DNA of 6,629 nt from Natrinema soli (GTDB lineage Archaea; Halobacteriota; Halobacteria; Halobacteriales; Natrialbaceae): the NCBI RefSeq assembly GCF_028618695.1, contig NZ_JAQIVI010000174.1:1-6629 (forward strand), read 5' to 3'. Below are positions 5,451-6,629 of the stretch, piece after piece. The notes under the pieces are model-generated. The model ran no database searches. It was not told the origin of the DNA and worked only from the letters and a program-made list of their open reading frames with translations. The translations under genes were made by a program, and so were the position numbers. Every line of letters begins with the position of its first letter. Positions within the stretch are counted from its first letter, which is position 1.

Positions 5451-5473
5451 TTGTCGGCCCCGTCGTTCGCCAA

Positions 5474-5517
5474 TTTTCACATTATCAATATTTTATTTAA
5501 AGTTATAATTATTTTTA
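5474..5517 (-). promoter_or_regulatory. AT-rich stretch, likely promoter area of the aminotransferase
   Basis: This block is very AT-rich in an otherwise GC-rich window. On the minus strand it offers TATA-like sequences, the best being CTTTAAATAAAAT at about 5490-5502, and TGAAAATTG nearer the gene. Transcription from the former would start near 5465 and give a leader of roughly 110 bases. It may also help end transcription of the copper protein gene. Confidence 0.4.
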
Positions 5518-5568
5518 TGTGCTACTGAGATGAAGGTGTATTTGCTATACGGTCACCAGTGGACGGTG

Positions 5569-5584
5569 AAAAATAAGAGAAAAA
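5569..5584 (-). terminator. T-tract terminator of the copper lipoprotein gene
   Basis: On the minus strand, 25 bases after the stop codon at 5610, comes TTTTTCTCTTATTTTT: two T5 runs within 16 bases. T-rich tracts of this kind are the normal archaeal intrinsic termination signal. A 5-base inverted repeat (TCACC 5553-5557, GGTGA 5565-5569) adjoins it. Confidence 0.65.
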
Positions 5585-5609
5585 CTAGAGAGACCGGAAC
5601 GAGTCCTGA

Positions 5610-6140
5610 TTACTCGCTGGACTCGTTGGATTCGTTACCGCTACCGCCGCTGCCGCTGCCACCCTCCGCCATTTCGATAGTACCTGCCATTCCGGAGGAG
5701 TAGTGGGGCTCACAGACGTACTCGACGGTATCGCTCGACGCGTCGAATTCGACGCTCAGGCCGGGCTCGCTGTCGCTGACCTGCTCAGTCGGTCCCGCGA
5801 TGGCCGACTCGCTGTCGTCGTAGACCGCGAGATTGTGGTTGCCCGACTCGTTCTCTACCCACTCGATCGTGTAGGTCTCGCCCTCGGTGAGGCTGAGGCT
5901 GGGGTTCTCCACGCCTTCGATCGAAGACGGCGCGACGCCTTCCCAGGACTGAGCCTTCGATTTGAGTTCGATGGTCGTTCCGGACTCGATCGAATACGGT
6001 CCCTCACTGTCACCGTTCCCGTTACCGTTGCCGTTGCCGTCTCCGTTACCACCGCTGCAGCCGGCGACGAGCGCCGTCGATGCGGCCGCACCCGTCAGCT
6101 TGAGCGCTGTCCGCCGCGAAACCGGATTATCTTGTGCCAT
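5610..6140 (-). CDS. halocyanin-like blue copper lipoprotein, Tat-exported
   Basis: This 176-residue protein is a small membrane-anchored electron carrier or copper-binding protein on the outer face of the cell membrane. The twin-arginine signal SRRTALKL (8-15) and lipobox LVAGC, with lipidated Cys28, are followed by a low-complexity Gly/Asn/Asp linker (30-45). The plastocyanin-like domain spans about 48-157. Type I copper ligands are visible: His102 in GNHNLAVYD, then Cys143, His146 and Met151 in YVCEPHYSSGM, with the normal C-x2-H-x4-M spacing. A Gly/Ser/Asn/Glu tail ends the protein. The domain begins WEGVAPSSIEGVENPSLSL, a form I associate with other haloarchaeal copper proteins as well as halocyanins, so azurin-like or copper-storage roles remain possible. 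I chose the ATG at 6140 because a TATA box is 27 bases upstream; a GTG codon lies directly before it. Its redox partner is not in the window. Confidence 0.92.
   Translation of the reverse strand: MAQDNPVSRRTALKLTGAAASTALVAGCSGGNGDGNGNGNGNGDSEGPYSIESGTTIELKSKAQSWEGVAPSSIEGVENPSLSLTEGETYTIEWVENESGNHNLAVYDDSESAIAGPTEQVSDSEPGLSVEFDASSDTVEYVCEPHYSSGMAGTIEMAEGGSGSGGSGNESNESSE
6012..6053. repeat. hexanucleotide-like repeat encoding the Gly-Asn linker
   Basis: CCGTTN-type units (ACCGTT, CCCGTT, ACCGTT, GCCGTT and so on) are repeated about seven times on the + strand and encode GlyAsn/GlyAsp on the minus strand. Such short in-frame repeats can change copy number by slippage without breaking the frame, so the linker between lipid anchor and copper domain may differ in length between strains. 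Confidence 0.7.
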
Positions 6141-6163
6141 CACCGGGGGTTGGGTTCGGCCAC

Positions 6164-6172
6164 ATAAAAATT
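6164..6172 (-). promoter_or_regulatory. TATA box of the copper lipoprotein gene
   Basis: AATTTTTAT on the minus strand is centred about 27 bases before the ATG at 6140, which predicts a leaderless transcript separate from the transporter gene upstream. Copies of ACGAGTAC at 6199-6206 and 6223-6230 lie 30-60 bases upstream of it and could bind a regulator. Confidence 0.6.
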
Positions 6173-6261
6173 GATACCTTCTCTCGTTACAATGTTATAC
6201 GAGTACATGCCACAACGTAGTGACGAGTACGTTCGCTGACTGTCCGATAAGGCGACCAGTA

Positions 6262-6629
6262 TCAGGCGTCGCCGCGATCACCCGATCGAACGCGATCGGT
6301 CGGTTCGAGCGAGAGCCGCAGAAACACCGGAACCGTGACGACGGCGATCGCGATCTCGAGGCCGCCGACGACGAGAAACGCGAGTCCGTAGCCGTAGCTG
6401 CTGGCGACGGTGCCGCCGAGGAGGAAGCCGCCGAGGAAGCCGAGGCTGCCGGCGAGATTGAATCCGGCCATGGCGATCCCGCGTTCGCTCTCGTCGGCGA
6501 GATCGGTGACCAGCGCCATGGTGGCGGGGGCGACCAGCGCGCCGAGGACGCCGTCGACGACCGCGCGACGGAACTCGCCAACGAACTGACCGAGAAGGCA
6601 CCGCTGGGCATCGAAAACGCGCTCGAGGC
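6262..6629 (-). CDS. C-terminal part of a major facilitator superfamily transporter (partial, perhaps broken)
   Basis: The frame is open from the window edge to a TGA at 6262-6264 (about 121 residues). The part encoded by 6262-6545 is clearly a major facilitator membrane protein: VLGALVAPATMALVTDLADE, then the loop ESERGIAMAGFN, a glycine-rich helix GSLGFLGGFLLGG, GYGLAFLVVGGLEIAIAVVTV and a short charged tail. This corresponds to the last three helices of a half-transporter, and the substrate cannot be told. The upstream part (6570-6629) is not hydrophobic (ERVFDAQRCLLGQFVGEFRR) and uses several less favoured T-ending codons, where a helix and the family's R-x-x-QG motif would be expected. 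The opposite strand there reads as another protein, so the gene may be truncated by a rearrangement. Its stop is 121 bases before the copper protein start. Confidence 0.7.
   Translation of the reverse strand, partial: LERVFDAQRCLLGQFVGEFRRAVVDGVLGALVAPATMALVTDLADESERGIAMAGFNLAGSLGFLGGFLLGGTVASSYGYGLAFLVVGGLEIAIAVVTVPVFLRLSLEPTDRVRSGDRGDA
6541..6629 (+). pseudogene. possible fragment of an enoyl-CoA hydratase (crotonase)-like gene
   Basis: From about 6541 to the window edge the + strand frame reads AEDAVDDRATELANELTEK followed by APLGIENALEA, with consistently GC-ending codons. This strongly resembles the segment near the C-terminus of crotonase-family proteins, where an amphipathic helix of the type A-x-x-L-A-x-x-L-A is followed by APLG/A-x-x-x-x-K. 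Upstream the frame turns into the antisense of the transporter, so the N-terminal part is missing. The frame is codon-aligned with the minus-strand frame, and antisense readings of GC-rich genes can look protein-like, so this is tentative. Confidence 0.35.

Noticed and set aside
5353..5451. Aminotransferase start at the ATG at 5451
   Set aside because: The extra 33 residues are basic and unlike the family, and a Shine-Dalgarno site supports the GTG at 5352.
1..6629. CRISPR array, prophage or defence cassette
   Set aside because: No regularly spaced repeats, integrase, phage structural or nuclease-type genes are visible.

Overview
The window looks like chromosomal DNA of an extremely halophilic archaeon (class Halobacteria; a Natrialbales-like genome is my guess, not shown by the sequence). 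The reasons are the GC-rich, acidic-residue-rich coding, archaeal TATA-like boxes about 24-30 bases upstream of start codons with little or no leader, twin-arginine signals on both exported proteins, a halocyanin-type copper lipoprotein, and an archaeal aIF1A.

Layout from left to right. Bases 1-68 hold the 3' end of an unidentified + strand gene. A small two-helix membrane protein (110-289, -) and the translation initiation factor aIF1A (420-707, +) are divergent across a 130-base promoter region. Bases 708-1072 carry no convincing gene but hold several stem-loops. A membrane protein with a predicted PH-like cytoplasmic tail (1073-1969, -) follows. Bases 1970-2706 are less GC-rich, with odd codon use and only doubtful small reading frames; this looks like accessory or decaying DNA. 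A Tat-exported subtilisin-like serine protease (2707-4068, +) comes next, convergent with a class V PLP aminotransferase (4240-5352, -). Upstream of the aminotransferase are a Shine-Dalgarno site, repeated TGGTA/TACCA elements and a very AT-rich stretch. A halocyanin-like blue-copper lipoprotein (5610-6140, -) with its own promoter and a T-tract terminator follows. At the right edge is the C-terminal part of a major facilitator transporter (6262 to the edge, -), whose upstream portion appears to be interrupted by unrelated coding sequence.

The genes do not form one obvious pathway: they mix housekeeping (aIF1A), amino-acid/glyoxylate metabolism, secreted proteolysis and copper electron transfer, mostly as single-gene transcription units. 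I do not see a clear new defence, mobile or biosynthetic system. The most unusual points are the apparent rearrangement breakpoint near 6540-6570, the amphipathic C-terminal helix that replaces the long tail usual in halolysins, and the ambiguous low-GC region 2010-2660.
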